64,000 bases of DNA from Pardosa pseudoannulata (GCA_032207245.1 CM063504.1:20798926-20862925); one strand, 5' to 3'. Shown: positions 1-14,873, counted from the first letter of the stretch. Notes: generated by a model from the letters alone, not told the origin. A program made the numbers and translations.

Positions 1-574
1 AATTGTTATTTTGTAATAATACAAGTTGTAATTTAAAAAAAAAAAAATCAAATTGATCAATGATCAATTCTAAGATGGGATGGGATCAAAAGTGATAATA
101 TTAAAATACATTTGGAAGGGTAAAGGACATTTCAAATAATTTTCCTGTAACTCTCTTACATACACATACTCACACAGAAACACAAAAATATGTGTAGCAA
201 ATTATATCAAAATATAAAATTTACATATGCATTTAATGATAAGCCTTGTATATTTCTTGCAGGAAAGAAAATATATTTTATTGCAATTTACCGTTTAACA
301 GCCAAAATTAAATAAAACAAGGAAAATGCTAGATTTGTGGACACATTTTAAGAACCACATCAGAAAAATCTCCCAATCCACAAGAAAATTTCATGTCTCC
401 CCTTCAGCTGAAGTAAATTCTGAAAATAATGAGCAAAACTGACTTATGTGAAGAATACTATCTTTTACTGAATTTACTCACCATATTTCATCTCTGTTCC
501 AAAGATAAAAGAATATACACATATCTAAATTAAGGATCATTTATTCATATTATAGCTTAAATTGAAGTACTTAC
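1..574 (-). other. PC: PC intron (partial)
   Basis: AT-rich intron following the last visible exon. I see no exon with the AMKM biotin site on the minus strand and no recognisable repeat beyond short A runs. Confidence 0.7.
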
Positions 575-823
575 CTCAAATTCCTCAGCAACTTTTGGTC
601 CAACTAGAAAAATTCTAGTATTTAAACAATCCACAGGGCCATAAGTGTTACGAAATGTAATAAAATCATCACAAACTTTAGGATACATAGCAGCACTCAT
701 AACGTCATGGTCATCAACTGGCATACCATGCTTGTCCTCCAATTCTGCTTTTAAAGCATCAAAATCCAAGGAAGGCAAGCTTTCTCCAGGACGTCCTTCA
801 ATTCTTGCCAAGCCTTTTAAAAT
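575..823 (-). CDS. PC: PC exon 18 (region before the biotinyl domain)
   Basis: The exon is 249 bases in phase 0. It encodes [37 protein letters not shown] and [19 protein letters not shown]. This is the tetramerisation segment just before the biotinyl domain. The donor is GAG then GTAAGT, so at least one more exon follows beyond position 1. Confidence 0.95.
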
Positions 824-3800
824 CTTTGAGGGAAGAAATAATAAAAATTCAATTACAAAAATTTTAAGGAAGAATTTTTTTAAATAATGCTATCCAACTT
901 ACCTTTTTCACCATATTTTTTCAAAAAATTTACATAACACACACACACACACACAACAATAATCAGAACAACTTTTTTCTAAAACTAGCATTAATTAATA
1001 TATAAAAAGTAAGATTTTGATGACATGACAGTTGCATATACAATATCTGGAAATAAATCACTGAATGTTATAGTTTTAAATCCTTTATAAAACTTTATAA
1101 AATTTTAAGAAACGAAATTTAATCAAATATTTTACTTGGCATCAAAGGCTAACAACCAATTAACTTGAACTGCTAAAAGCTTAAAAATAGGTTCAAATAA
1201 GCTTGATTCTACTATTAAAAAACAAATTTGTACTTATCATGGAAAAAAAGATATGTGCTATAATGCAAGATTACCTTTGTACGTAAAGGTTCTACAAAAC
1301 CACCATGCGGTACACCAATGTATCCTTGCATAAATTCTATGACTGAACTTGGGAAACTAAGGTCTTCTGCCTTTTCTTCCACTTCTTTGGCTGATAATTT
1401 GTTTTGTACCATGAACTGAGCAAGATCACCAACAACTTTTGAAGTTGGTGTAACCTAAAATAAAAGCACAAAAACTGTTTTAAAAAAGTACAATACAATT
1501 TCAGAAAACACTATTTAATAACAGAAAATGCAAGTTGAATATTTATATCTTGAATAAATAAAAGAATTTCAATGCAACTCAAGAATAAACTAAGATGTAC
1601 TTTAAAAAAATATTTGTAAAGATTCAACTGTAATATATCCCATTATTCCTCAATTCTAATAACCCCAAATTATCTTTACCTTTAAAGATAAATTATGTTT
1701 TGAATTTTGTAATAAAATAACAATGTTTGCTCCAAATGCTAGAAGATCCCAAAAAAAAGCTTAATTTTTATTGCTCATTGGAATATTGTTGAAAAGTCAA
1801 AATTTTAAATCATACTTTAGCACATGTTTACATACGGTAGGTATTTCTTTAATACCTTGAAATGGTATAGCTTCTAATATAGATCTTATAATTAATGGAA
1901 ATTCAATAATTGAATAATAGTCCTTGCTAACACAACTAGTTTTTAGATACAGTTCTTAGAAACTATGAAATGCATGCAGAAATAGTACAATATTTAGTTT
2001 AATCCACAGTAGAAATTCTTTTAAAATATTGAATAAAAGAATATTTAGCATATTCGCTGCCAATTACATACCAGCGTATGATCAACATACTGGAAAATGC
2101 ACTTATGACAGTGGGTTTGGCAGCAACTGTGTTAAAAGTATGAATGCATTCTATTTAATTCTAGATGTCAAATTTTGTAATATTGAGGATTTCTTTTATT
2201 TCAAAAGAATTTGCCCTTTTGGCCATTTTCTTTTTTCAGATTCAACTTAAATGTATCAATTTAGTTAGAAATTAATAATTAAAATCTCAAGATATTTTTG
2301 TTATACTAATTTAAATTATAAATCTAAATAGGAAAGAAAATTCACACATTTTAAAATCATTTCACAAAAAAACAAAATATTTTAAAAATAATTCTATACT
2401 TCAATAATTTTAAAATAACTCATTTACTGTGTAATGTTGAAATAATTAAATAACACATTGATAAAAACTCATTATAAGTGGAAAAATATATTACAGACAA
2501 AGGACTAAACTCTTAGTTATGTTAAATAAATAAAAAATGCATCCCTGTATATTATTTTAAATAATTTTTTCTATTCCAGTCAAAATATTAAATTTTAATA
2601 TAGTAATCAGAACAATTACAACAAAAATTTACCTTTATGAGATCACCCAGTAGTTTGTTAGCTTCAGCATAGGCTTTTTTAATTTTTTCAAAATGTTCTC
2701 CTAAGCCTAAGCTAAAGGCCTGGAACTGTAAATTGGTGTATTGACCTCCAGGAATTTCGTTTTCATAGACATCTGCATTACCACTTTTCATAGTAACAGT
2801 GCACTCAAATGGAGCATACAGTGTGCGTGTTTGTTCCCAGAACGCTGAGTACTCAGTAACTTTCTCAAGAGAAATCCCTATTTTCAAGATATATATTGTA
2901 AGATAAATAGACAAAAATAAATTAAATTTTAAAACTTTAGTACTAAAGTATAAGTACATCTATGTACACAAATTTCCTGTGCTCACAGAAAGAACAAATG
3001 GATTAAAACAGATCTCACAAATATAAACTGATAACATTATGATTTGCGTTTTGAGAGCAATTTTTAAAGGCCTAGTACAAAAGTAGGACAATCTCCTGCA
3101 TGGTTTTTAAATTACAATGTTTATTGCCATTTATGAAAATGTTTTAGTTAGGCAGATTGAGTTTACTAGAATTTTAGTAAGTTCAAGCCACTTTGTGCCC
3201 AGATGTCAGTTTGGATATGTGTAATTAGAGTGCTCTTCTGAAATCACTTTTACAAGCTATTTTAATTTAGAATAAATTATGATTTATGAAATCCCATCTT
3301 TGGGGCCATGTCTCATTGCAAGTAAATACAGGGTATCCGCCAAAATAAATTTTTTCAAATCCATGACTTACCTAATTTTAGCAGAACATTTTCCATGATT
3401 TTAAAAATCTTTTGTTAAAGTGTATATGAATAAAACTTCTGATGTATATACTAATAAAATGTATGCTTTTAGAGAAATTACAAGAATTTATGATAAAAAA
3501 TACTTTATAAATGTTTATAAACTCATATATATACATAAATTGTTGTATCTACATACCTAAGTTTAATCATATAGCAATTTTCTGAATGTAATCAAAAAAT
3601 TTCCAATTTGAATTCAGGGACTTTAGTATTATTGAGGTGACTATGAATAATAGCCAAACATGATAACCCTATAATGCTTATATATAATAGCTATAAAGAT
3701 AAACTTATATTTTGTACAAAAATCTTAACTAATTTTCTGTAATTTAAGAAAAAAAACAGAATAATATACTTATACATTTACCCACCTATTAAGCTTGCTT

Positions 3801-6800
3801 TGAGTTTCCTTGATGAACAAGTTTTACTTGGCAATATGGTCAATGAGATAATACATAAGACCAAACTCAGTAACTTCAGCCAAATGGCAAGTTATAATAG
3901 AATTAAATAATTCAATGCAATGATTTTGCCAAAATATTTAGTGCCTCACAATTAATAAAAATTATTAACATTTCTATATAAATCTCAAAATTTAATACCT
4001 CAAAATAAAAATCTTATTTACTGAAACTCCTAGTAACCCTTTTGAGGAACGATTTCCTCTTTTCCTCCAAAGTATGAATTTTCGAACGGCTGTGAATATC
4101 TATGCCAGCAGTGGAATTCAAACCTACAAACATCCGTGCCAAAGAGCAGCGCCCTACCCATTAATCATTGCTCCGCCGAATGGGTAGGGCGTTGCTCTTC
4201 GGTCGGCCTGATATTTGTTATGGCATTGTTATCACATAATCAATGTTACTGCTGCTTTGCCATTCTAAAACCAGTTCTTCCATGCTTAACAAATTTCTCC
4301 CTTTATATTTTAAGTGAGCTAGATAAGCTATCATAACATTTAATTGGAAATTAAAAGCAAAAATAATAACTAAATTAATTATAACAAAATTTATATTAAT
4401 TCTAAAATTTATTAGTATACCCCCAAAGTGCCCTGCTTTTGTTTTCATACTTAAAATTCAAAGTTTCTTTCAGAAAAGTATATGTAAATAATAACTTTCC
4501 ATACCTGGGGTTGCACGGGTATATACTTAATAAGATTTACTTTTATATTATGTAAACTTGTATTTTATACCAGGCGATCCCCCTCTTCACCCATGCTGAT
4601 GTTTGATTTGTGTTCCTTACAATTTAAGCAAGAATCTTATGGATATCTGTAATGGCATCTAGCATTTAAAAATTAAAATACAACATTCCGATACTCCATA
4701 TGTGACGATGGTCTCTCAATATCAACCAGAGATCATCGCGTGGAGGCGATGCTGGACTGATAAGAGTGAAATCGCTGTATCACGTATACGAGACGGGTTA
4801 ATGTTTCTGGTGCTTGCTAGACAGTGTATCTACCAGCATAACAAAAGACAAAAACATACATACGCATGTTACATATTAATATTGTTAGTTTGAGAAATAA
4901 TCTGTACATGTGGCTGCTTTATCTTTTCATTACATTTATATTTGTCCATTATTAAATAATTTTCATTCCCGTCTTCATCACAAATTAGTTGATATTCCTC
5001 TTTCCAATTTAGTTCAACATCCAATTATACGTTCTCATCTTATCACTCTCGTACATCATATTGTTGCACATCAAAATATTTTCATCATCCCCACTTAATC
5101 TTTTTCATTGCAATATTCTACTTCTTGGCTGTTGATGCTATGTGCATCAAGCATATTTATTTTTCTTTATCCCCGTATGCCTAATTTTTTTTTTTTTTTT
5201 TAAGTTGTCAACAAAAACCTTTTTTGTGGGTAGGTATGTGCTGTTAAACAGTGAACTTATAAGATCACTTTTAGGACACCTCTTTGTGCTTTAACCTGCA
5301 ATGAGGTCTATTATAACCGAATCATGACATACAAAAGTGCAATATTTTGACAACAGAAAATTTTACTCTGCTAATGGAAATATACTCCTTTTGCATATTA
5401 GTTTCATTTAATTCCCCTGGTGTATTTCATGAAATAAAATTAAAATACAATCTTAACCAGTGCTAAGCAACAAAAAGATGCAAAAAAAGTTTCTAGTATA
5501 ATATTACCAAATTTGGCAATTATTTTTCATGTCAACAGAATAACAATTGAATCATATGAAAGTACAATAAAATTAAAACAAAACTGTGCCATATTAAGTT
5601 TTCAAAATTGGAATAAATGATAAATAATAAGCCTAATTATATACAGTTACATATTGTTTCTAGTTCACTAAAGTATTTAAGTTTTCTTCTCTTTTCACAA
5701 TAAATTCTAAATATAAAGTCTCAACACATTGTTATTTCATTATAAGTAATTCAAAGGTTTTCTATTTAGAAGGATCTTCTGCAATGAAACATCCATTCAA
5801 TTCATATTTAAAAATGCTTAATAAGCTATATATTAACATTTGATACATTAATAATATTAAATATTTAAATAAGAACAAAATTTAGATTTAACATTTATTT
5901 CATTATAACTAATTCAAAGATTTCTATTTAGAAAGATCTACTGCAAGGAAAACATTCATAAGATTCATATTTAGAAATTCTTAAGACATTTGACAAAATA
6001 ATTTAATTTTATATAACACCAAACAAACATTACTGTAATATTTTTTTTACCAGTGTCATGTTCTGTGCCACCTAAGCAAGCTACAACAGCCCCCATACTG
6101 GGTTGAGATGTCATTCCAGACATGGAATCTACAGCAACATCCACAATATCTGCAGATGCTTCTGCACAAGCTAAAGCACAAGCTACACCAGCACCAGCTG
6201 TATCATGTGTATGAATATGAATGGGAATGTCTGGATGACGATCTCGTAATGCAGTAACTAAGAGTTTTGCAGCCTGAGGTTTCAGCAGACCAGCCATATC
6301 CTGAAATATTTGGAAAATTAAAAAGTATTCATTAAAATAATACACATTTTAGTTTAGTTGATATAATTTAATCCTTACCTATTTTAAGGCTATTTGATTT
6401 TCTATCCCTCCTTGTTAATTATAATCATAATGGAATAAAATAATGAGTAAGGAGGAAAATAAAGTTTCAGGGAAAGTGGTATATCTAATACCAGGTGATC
6501 AAAAAGTCCGTATAAACTTTAAAAATTCATATTAACTGGAAAAATAACCAAAATAAAAAATGGTTTGCAGGGTTAGTATTGCTAGGGAATGGAATTTTTT
6601 TTTTAAACAGAAAAAACAGCCGACGGATGGTGCTGGTATGAATGACTTCGATGGAAATATGCAAATGAGACTGATAAGAACTTGCACTCCTACAAATACA
6701 CAACTAGTTCACTGTTGTAAACCATGTATGCAAACGAGGATGCTGAGTGTGAAAGATAAAGCTTTGTTGGTGAAGTTGTTTTACATCAACTAAGAATCAG

Positions 6801-9800
6801 TGACCACTGCCTTGTGTACGAAGTTCCAAATTCAGAAGAATGTCAGGAGTGTAAAAAGGCTTTTAACATTGACAGGCCTCAAAAAGCTTGTTCAGCAGTT
6901 TGAGGAAACTAGAATTTTGGAGGATCATATGAGAACCAGACGACCATGTTTACAGTATACTAAAATAATACAGTATAGTAAATTCAACTCGAATAAATGC
7001 AAGTCTGTAGGCAGTTGAGTATTACACGCTTGGTGACTTTCCTGAGGCAACTTAGAAGACTTATGGGTTGATAATTTACCGGCATAGTTAGATTACTTTG
7101 AGGTTTAGGAATAGGACAAACAATGGCTGTTTTCCAATTATTTAAAAAGTAATGAAATTTTAAGATATAGTTAATGATAGCAGTAAAGTAAATAAGAATA
7201 TTAGGAGGTAAATTTTTAATGCATCTATTATTTATTTTATCTATGCCGGGAGATTTACTATTTTTAAGGTTCTTAATTATTTCTCGAACTTCAGCAATGT
7301 TAATTTTTGGGATGACTGAGGTAACTGGAAGATTCATGAAATTATTATGGTATCATTAACATGCGAATAGTGCTCTATGTTCACTAAATCAGAATTTAGA
7401 GCAAATTGTAGCTCATACACGGTAGCAAAGGCTTCTGCTTTACCGAAGGGATGGAAATGAGTCATTGTGGTGGCATCTATTGGTGGGAAATGATACATGG
7501 ATTTACTGCGGAGTCTTCTCTGGAATTTCCAGATAGAGTTATGTACGTTAAGTCCAGAGATAAACTTTTCCCAGCGTTTATCTCAATGAGCTCGAATTTC
7601 TCTCTTGACAGAGTTACTGAGAGCAATATACTCTTGCCTAGAGACAGGGTTCTGGAGAAATTGGTATAACTTTCACGCAGTATTACGTTTTTTAATTGGA
7701 ATTTTGATGTGCGAAGGGAGCTCATGAATCCAGGGATTCTTCGTCACGTTCGACGAATTTAGAAGGGCAGAATTTATTTCTTTAGTAAGTTTAAATACTG
7801 CACTGTCAATATCATTACTATTACGAATTACGGGGAAAATTAATTTAGTACAGGCAAGAGTATCTTGGAACTGCTGCCAATTGGTGTAAGTAGAAGGGAG
7901 GGGGGACTCAAAAACTTCGATTCTCATATCCACAGTCAGTAGTACTGGCACATGGTCAGAGTCAAACAGATCAAGAGTTTCAGAAGTAATTTTATAGGGG
8001 ATATTCTGGACGAGAGCATAATCGATAACAGAGGGGTTATAGTTATAATGAAATTGGTTGGGGGAATTTGGATAGTGAATGTTAAGATAAGGAGCACTAC
8101 CAATTAAATTAAGGAGCCTTTCCTATTTACACCTCTGAAGTTCCAAGCAGTATTATGCGCATTGAAATCTCCTGCGATAATACAATTTCTATGAAAGTTA
8201 AGTATTTTATTAAGGCCAGAAGTGGGGAGAGGGCTATTATTACAGCAAACATAAGCTGAAGTAACAAGAATTTTGGAATTGCGGTCAGGTAAAACCATCA
8301 CTGAGATAGATTCGAGATCATCCATAGTGAGATCGGTGACTGCATAGTGATTAATATCACGCTGAGCGTAAATAGCAACACCACCATTTGGTCTAAATCT
8401 AGAAGTAGTTTCATGATCCCTACGGTAAAGAGAATAATTGCCAATGCTAAATTTGAAATATAATCTCTTAGAAAACATTGTTTCTTGGATGAGCACAATA
8501 ACCTTCTTCAAAAAGAATCAGATAAAGGCAGTCCTCTTTTATCACATTGACATACATATTTTATAAAAGTTTGAGGTTAATTATTTCATTATTTCTTGAT
8601 GAGAAGCAAAACAAACAAAGGCAATTCCTCAACTAGATTCTGTACTTGTTTAGAATTTACATCTTATAACCGCAAACAGTTTTCTCCCTTTTTATTCTGT
8701 TTACCCAAAAATTCATTGATTTAAATGCAGTCAAAATGTTATGAAAAAATTCATTTGTCATACAAAATTGTAAAAACTTAATATCTACCCCACTTGCACT
8801 AAAGTTATTCTTCAACATAAATATTCTGTATTTAATTCATAAACATTACAAAATTACCAAGAACATAAATACAATGTTCTTTACTTTTAGGAGCAGTGTC
8901 TAAAATAAGTCATAAATTAGAAAATCAGGTGTACCTTAATACAAAGAATATGAGTACCAGCTTTTACAAGTTCATCAGAAAGTTTCAAATAGTAATTCAA
9001 ATCATATTTTGTGCGATTGGGATTTGACACATCTCCTGTGTATGATATAGCAGCTTCAACCACACCACCTTAATAAAGAAAAATTACTCAACACAGAATA
9101 TAAAAAAAACCTTAATGCATTAATACTTCTAATATTATACAGTTTTTATATCAGACATTTAATATAATAAAAGCAATAAATCGGGAGAGAGAAAAAAGTA
9201 ACCTTTTCAGGATGACCATGACATATACATGTAATGGGTGTTTTTACTCACTTCAAACTTAGAGGGATACCTATTCTGATTGCAGTGTAGTCATTAGGCT
9301 ATAAAAGAATACAGCAAAATTAAGATAAAAAAAATAAATTTATTCAGACACCATTTTGGGCTCTCTCCCACCAAAATGTTACACATTTACTTATATAATT
9401 CTGTGTAGGTGCAAGTTGGCTAGCCAATTGGAAATTTAAGGTTAATCACATAATGACTCTTAAGAAGTGAAACTAAGTAACATAAAGGAGTTATAGTTGA
9501 ATTTAGCAGAAATAAATTTGTTCTAATTTGTCAAATGTTACCACAATTAGAGGAAAAACAAATATATTTTGCCAAAAGGTTGTAATCTTAGGAACTGAAT
9601 CACTATAAATTTACTTTAGACTATAATTATAATTAAGCTGGTTAGTTTGGTTAAAATATCATTACATACATGTCTTTGAGAAGCTAATGCAGTTAAGTCC
9701 TTTTTTTTATATTTTCTGATTTTTGTAAAATCAAATGGAATTAATAATACTTTTAATTATCAAAGAGCTTACAATAAATACAATTACAATTAATGCTTTC

Positions 9801-12800
9801 TTACAATTAATATTATTCTTTATTGTTAACATTTTTAATAAACTGGGTGAGCATTTTATCTATCTCAGTAACATAATACAACCATCCCAAAAGGGTTGTT
9901 GAAAATCTTTTATTATAATTTACTCTCTCCTAAAATTAATATTGCATTCAAAATTCCTTAAATATTTAGGTATATACTTAGGATCAATAAAATATCAACC
10001 TACTCCAGTCTGTTTGAAAGGTGCATTTAAACTTAAAGGGCACATTCTATAAATATGAGGCCCTTAACATTTCTTATGAAATATACTTGGACACAAATAT
10101 GCATTACTTTCCTCCTAAAATATCTTATTATAATTTTAATTCCAATATTTAACAATATGAAAAAAGGTATAAAAATGAGATGTTAATAATTTTATAAATC
10201 ATAAAATAGGGAATTCATTAATTTGGTTTTGCATTCCAAGCCCCAGATTAAAGAACAAGATATACAAGTCATGTGACAAGACAATTTATTAGTGCTTTAA
10301 ACAAAAGACTAAATTTTTTAAAGTTAGAATAAGAAGTCATAACTGAACTTTTAATTTATCACATTTTACTAAAATTAAAATATCTGAAGTATTTAAGATG
10401 ATATATTTGAATAAAAATGTTTTTCAATTTGTACTAGTGGTAAAATATTTTTAACCTCTTTTTAGAGAAAGCTTAAACTATAATTTGAATTAAAGATATT
10501 TAAACATTTTGTAATGTTATATAAAAATACACAGTACAAAAGAGAAAAATGGAATAGTCAGGGTTGCCAACCTCCAACCAATGGAATCAGGAATCAGCAT
10601 TGATGAACCTACCCCCCCTCCCCAGTACTTTTCACCATCTCAAAAAAATATTAAAAAAAACACACAAAAAATATAAAAATTTTAAGCAATTTACAGTGCA
10701 CCAGATGAAAAATATATAATTTTCAAAATTAAGAATTTAAAACTTAGCAAATAATTTTCAATTTTAACCTTCACGAAACTTAGTAATAAAGTATACCTTA
10801 GTATACCTAAAGTTACGTTTTTATGTAGACAAATATTTTTTTTTATTACATATAAGCTAATCTTTTTTTTTTTTAAACTTCAATATGATGTTAAAATAAA
10901 AACTAAATTTTTCTTTCAGTTAAAGTTTTGACATAATCTTAACAATTGCATATCACTTAATCAAAATTTTCGATTTTTCCGTAATTTTTGCAGCAACGTC
11001 CGTAATTCCTTAATCATTAGCTAAAATGCGGAATAATTCCACAGAATCCGGAATTGTTGGTAACTCTGAATAGTTAATATAATAACAAGGTTTAGCAAAA
11101 GCACATTTATCTTCATGCAGTTTATATTCATATTATCTATATAATTTAAACCAAGGGGCTAACACTGAGGATATGCTATTGATTTGATGACACTATAACA
11201 AGTTTAAGACATTAATGAACTAGAAAAGCATAAACAATCTCTTAACACTATTTTTAAGTATCTTACTATGAATAATTCCAATGAATTTTTTTTCCTGTTA
11301 TGCTGCAATATGAAAATTTATTTGCATGTATTATGGCAAGTTAAAGCCTCTGCTCAAGATGATATTGGATTTCTTGTGAACAAACAAACATGATAGGACT
11401 GTGATAATTGAAAATAATGTGATTTATGAATACTATAAAAGTATAAAACAAAATACTTCTATTTTATTTTGCAACCTGAAAATCTTTTATTAAATATTTT
11501 GGCCCTATCTCTGCAATTAACAGTCACATTTCCAGGAGGTTTATCTCTCAGGGTTAGAAATGCTGCTGCTGTAGTTAGAATAAGTAAATAAAATTCCTCA
11601 AAAATATTGTCTAAAAGTTGTTTGAAAACTGAAAATATTAAACTTTGTAGTTACAATCTCACATCATATTTTTAATAAATTTTGTTTCTGTATCAGACAA
11701 ATAATGTAAATATGTTAGTCACAGAGAGTTAACTAACAATTCCTTAAATGATAAAATATTTAAAAATAACTTGTTATTTCATTTTTCACTACATAACTCA
11801 GATTATAGATCAGATGAAATGATTACTTAATAACGCAAAACATTAAAACTACATAAAAAGTTGAAAGTCTCATTAATAACTTTCATGATCCAATGAGGAA
11901 TTTTCACGTTTTCTAATTTTGATTTTAAACGATAGAAGACAAAAAAGTAAGCAGGACAGTAGCTATTTTTTTTTTTCATTTGGGGGCCTAATGAGTGATT
12001 TCTAATGGGTTTTATAGCGGACTCTTTAACGTCTCTCAAAAACGCTACTTTATCTCCGCCGAGTTTGTGACGTCATCGTTCATGTAAACACCGAGCTCCT
12101 ATGCTGTTTACATGTTAAAAGGCGACTTTTAAATTTGTTTTTTGTGTAAAGTATCGCATATAATAGCATTTTTTTGTTATGTCTGGCATTAAAAAATCAT
12201 ACTCTAAATATTGTATTGTGCCACTCTGTAAAAATACAACAACTAATTGCAATGAGAAGATATTTTTCAGCGTCCCAAAAGACCCACATACACGTAAAAT
12301 CTGGACAACTGAGATGAAAAGGGATGAGAAATTAAACCTCAAATTATCATATAAATCATCTCTATGGGTTTGTGAAGACCATTTTTCGGTAAATAAATGC
12401 TTGCATTTGTTTAAATATTACTATTTTAGAACAATTAAAGTATATAAAATACATCTATACCTTTAAAAGGATTGTTGATTAACCACTGCTATTTAACTTT
12501 TAAAACTGCTAATTTTCGAGTATTATCACAGAGTTCAAGTACAATAAATATTTTATAAAGCATATAAATATCGAAAAACATATAAATATCTAAAGCATAA
12601 TCTAATAAATAACTCGGGGGAGGGGAAAGTTATGTATTTTCAAGGTATTATAAATATTTTCTTCAGAGATGCATACTTTCTTGTGTATCAAATCACAGTG
12701 ATATTTTTCGATTAAATTGGTGACTAATTTGAAAAAAAGTATAATATTTTTAAAATACTTAATAATGATATTACTTTAAAAATTAAATTTAATTTGAGAA

Positions 12801-14840
12801 ATTTTATACATTTTTTAATTTGACATTAATATTAAAGGCAATAAAATTGTATTGCTATTTAAAAATGTATAAATAATTAAGTAAAGCCATTTAAAGATTT
12901 TAAATTTCATCATATTTAAGATATCTAAGAATTTATTTTGTTTTGGTTTGGTTTTGGAATGCTACGGTCTACTTTTTGCAACACGAAGGCTAATGAGACC
13001 GGTCTCACAAAAAATACCTCCTCTATATTTTATTTTAATATTACATCTGTCTCTATTTATAAAAAACGATGCAACTACAAATGTGTATGTATATGATATA
13101 TGTATATTTATTTGACTTGTTTGTGTTTACAAACAAAAGAGCTGTGTTTAGCATGAATAAAGTATTAATACATGTTAAGTAAAATTGGAAAAAAAATATA
13201 AATGATTTTACACACCTTTGGGTTTTAATTCCTCGTATTTCTGCTCCCATAAAATCCGGGTTTTTTGCCAAGAAAGAAAACATTGACATGCTGTCAATTT
13301 TCGGGAGGTTGTCTGATTGGTAAATCCAGGTAGAAGAGACATTTATGACAAATTGAGATAACTAAGCTATCTAGATCGATAAAATGAACCTTCAGGTTTA
13401 AATAAAAATAAATTTTGATAGCTAGAAAATTTCAAGAACTTGCAAAAACAAAATCGGAAAATAGTGCGCGCTTAAAAGCAATACAAAAATATTGGTCTGC
13501 ATGAACGATGACATCACAACCAATCACGGAGCTTTTTGATGTCACGTGATTTTCGCTTAACTTTAAAATTAATTTTTTAAATGATGGACCCAGTTTTTTA
13601 CATTTTTGAGAACATTTTTGGAATCTACGAGTCTGAAATTACCAGAAAAACCCTAAGTTATTCGAATCCCCCACATGTGCAAATTCCTCATTGCTTAAAA
13701 CAAATTCTACATGAATAAATTATATAAATATTCTATTGCAACAAATTCTATCATGTAAAAATAGAAATAACTCCCATGAAATGAGTATAAGAAAAATTAA
13801 TTCAATACAGAAACAATTAAAAATAAATAAATGATTTAATCATTAATTCAACAAACTATTTAAGAGTCATCAGTTTGGCTGAAAATATAAATTACCAGCT
13901 ACTTTGCATCCAACCTTCAGTTTGGTTAATTATAGTTCCCAAACAAAAAGTTATATATAATTCAAATTTTAAGTTAATATTTAGAATATATTGGCGCGAA
14001 ATGAAAGATTATGTTCCAATATGTAATCGCACTCGTATCTGGCAACTTGGCGGGATTCAAGAAATAGCTTTCTTGGACGCACGTTAATTATTTTTTGTCT
14101 CGTGCTTACAATTTGATAATTTGATTGGCTGGGCTCAGGATCTGGGCAAAACTATAAAAGCCCGATGTAACTTGTATTTTTGTCATTATTTCTTTGAGTG
14201 TCTTAAATAAAAGTCTAGTTGATCTTGAGCGCTCTCGTTTTCTCATCTATTCATCTATGTGACAATATCATGCCCGTAATAAAATAAATTTCAAATATAA
14301 AAACAAGTTTCAAAAACATATTTTAATTTACTTTATAAATTTAACAATATATTTTTGTAATTTTGCTTTCTTCTTAGCTAAAGAATAAGTAAATAGATTT
14401 CTTACATGATTATTTAAAGAAAATTAAAGTACATGTACAAATAAAAGTATTAAGGCCTGACCTCACCAAAAATAATCAGAATCTAGCTAGATTTGTATAG
14501 TAATTGCTGATTAACTCCAATCAATTTTTGTGGGATTATCCAAGTGTGTTGTAAAAATACAGCGTTGAATAAATATTTTTAATTTCTAAGAGATTATTGT
14601 TATCAATGAATTTTTGTTTAGAAAAAAAAAAAAAAAAGAAAAAAAGAAAAAGAAAAAAAAAAAAAAAAAAAAAATAAAAAAAAAGTAAAAGAAAAAAAAA
14701 AATAAATAAATCATTCCAAAAGGCAATAAAGAGCAAAAATACACTGCAAGCTTTTATAAAAAGGTTTTAATTAAAACACAATATCAAAAGATAACAAAAA
14801 AAAAAGTCAAATTAAATAAAATAATAAAGAATATAAAAAG

Positions 14841-14873
<33 letters not shown>

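Larger units (their letters stand above)
2878..6050 (-). other. PC: PC intron with repeat copies
   Basis: It contains a truncated CAG-ended repeat (3329..3920) and a rearranged SINE piece (4076..4206). The GC-richer stretch 4680..4890 looks repeat-derived, but I cannot name it. The rest is AT-rich with nothing recognised. Confidence 0.7.
6301..8934 (-). other. PC: PC intron with two transposon fragments
   Basis: It contains the HTH transposon fragment and the LINE fragment described separately. Bases 8540..8934 are AT-rich with nothing seen. Confidence 0.75.
12063..13530. repeat. Interval bounded by inverted repeats around the THAP exon
   Basis: The left arm GTTTGTGACGTCATCGTTCA (12063..) and the right arm, whose complement reads GGTTGTGATGTCATCGTTCA (ending at 13500), form an inverted repeat of about 22 bp with two differences. 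The pair encloses the THAP exon and a SINE tail. The outer limits are unclear. Confidence 0.45.

Noticed and set aside
4702..5098. Short plus-strand frames in GC-richer sequence
   Set aside because: No recognisable domain and no splice structure; perhaps an old repeat, but not supportable.
9252..9298. Candidate for the missing PC exon: a 47-base stretch with good splice signals (TTTTATAG and GTGAGT on the minus strand)
   Set aside because: Its length suits the phase, but it gives a stop in the needed frame and has no similarity to the conserved DVFRVFDSLNY segment.
12115..12342. Minus-strand frame opposite the THAP exon
   Set aside because: The THAP motif spacing is on the plus strand; this is its shadow.
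14536..14736. Phe-rich 66-codon frame on the minus strand
   Set aside because: It is the translation of A-rich low-complexity DNA.
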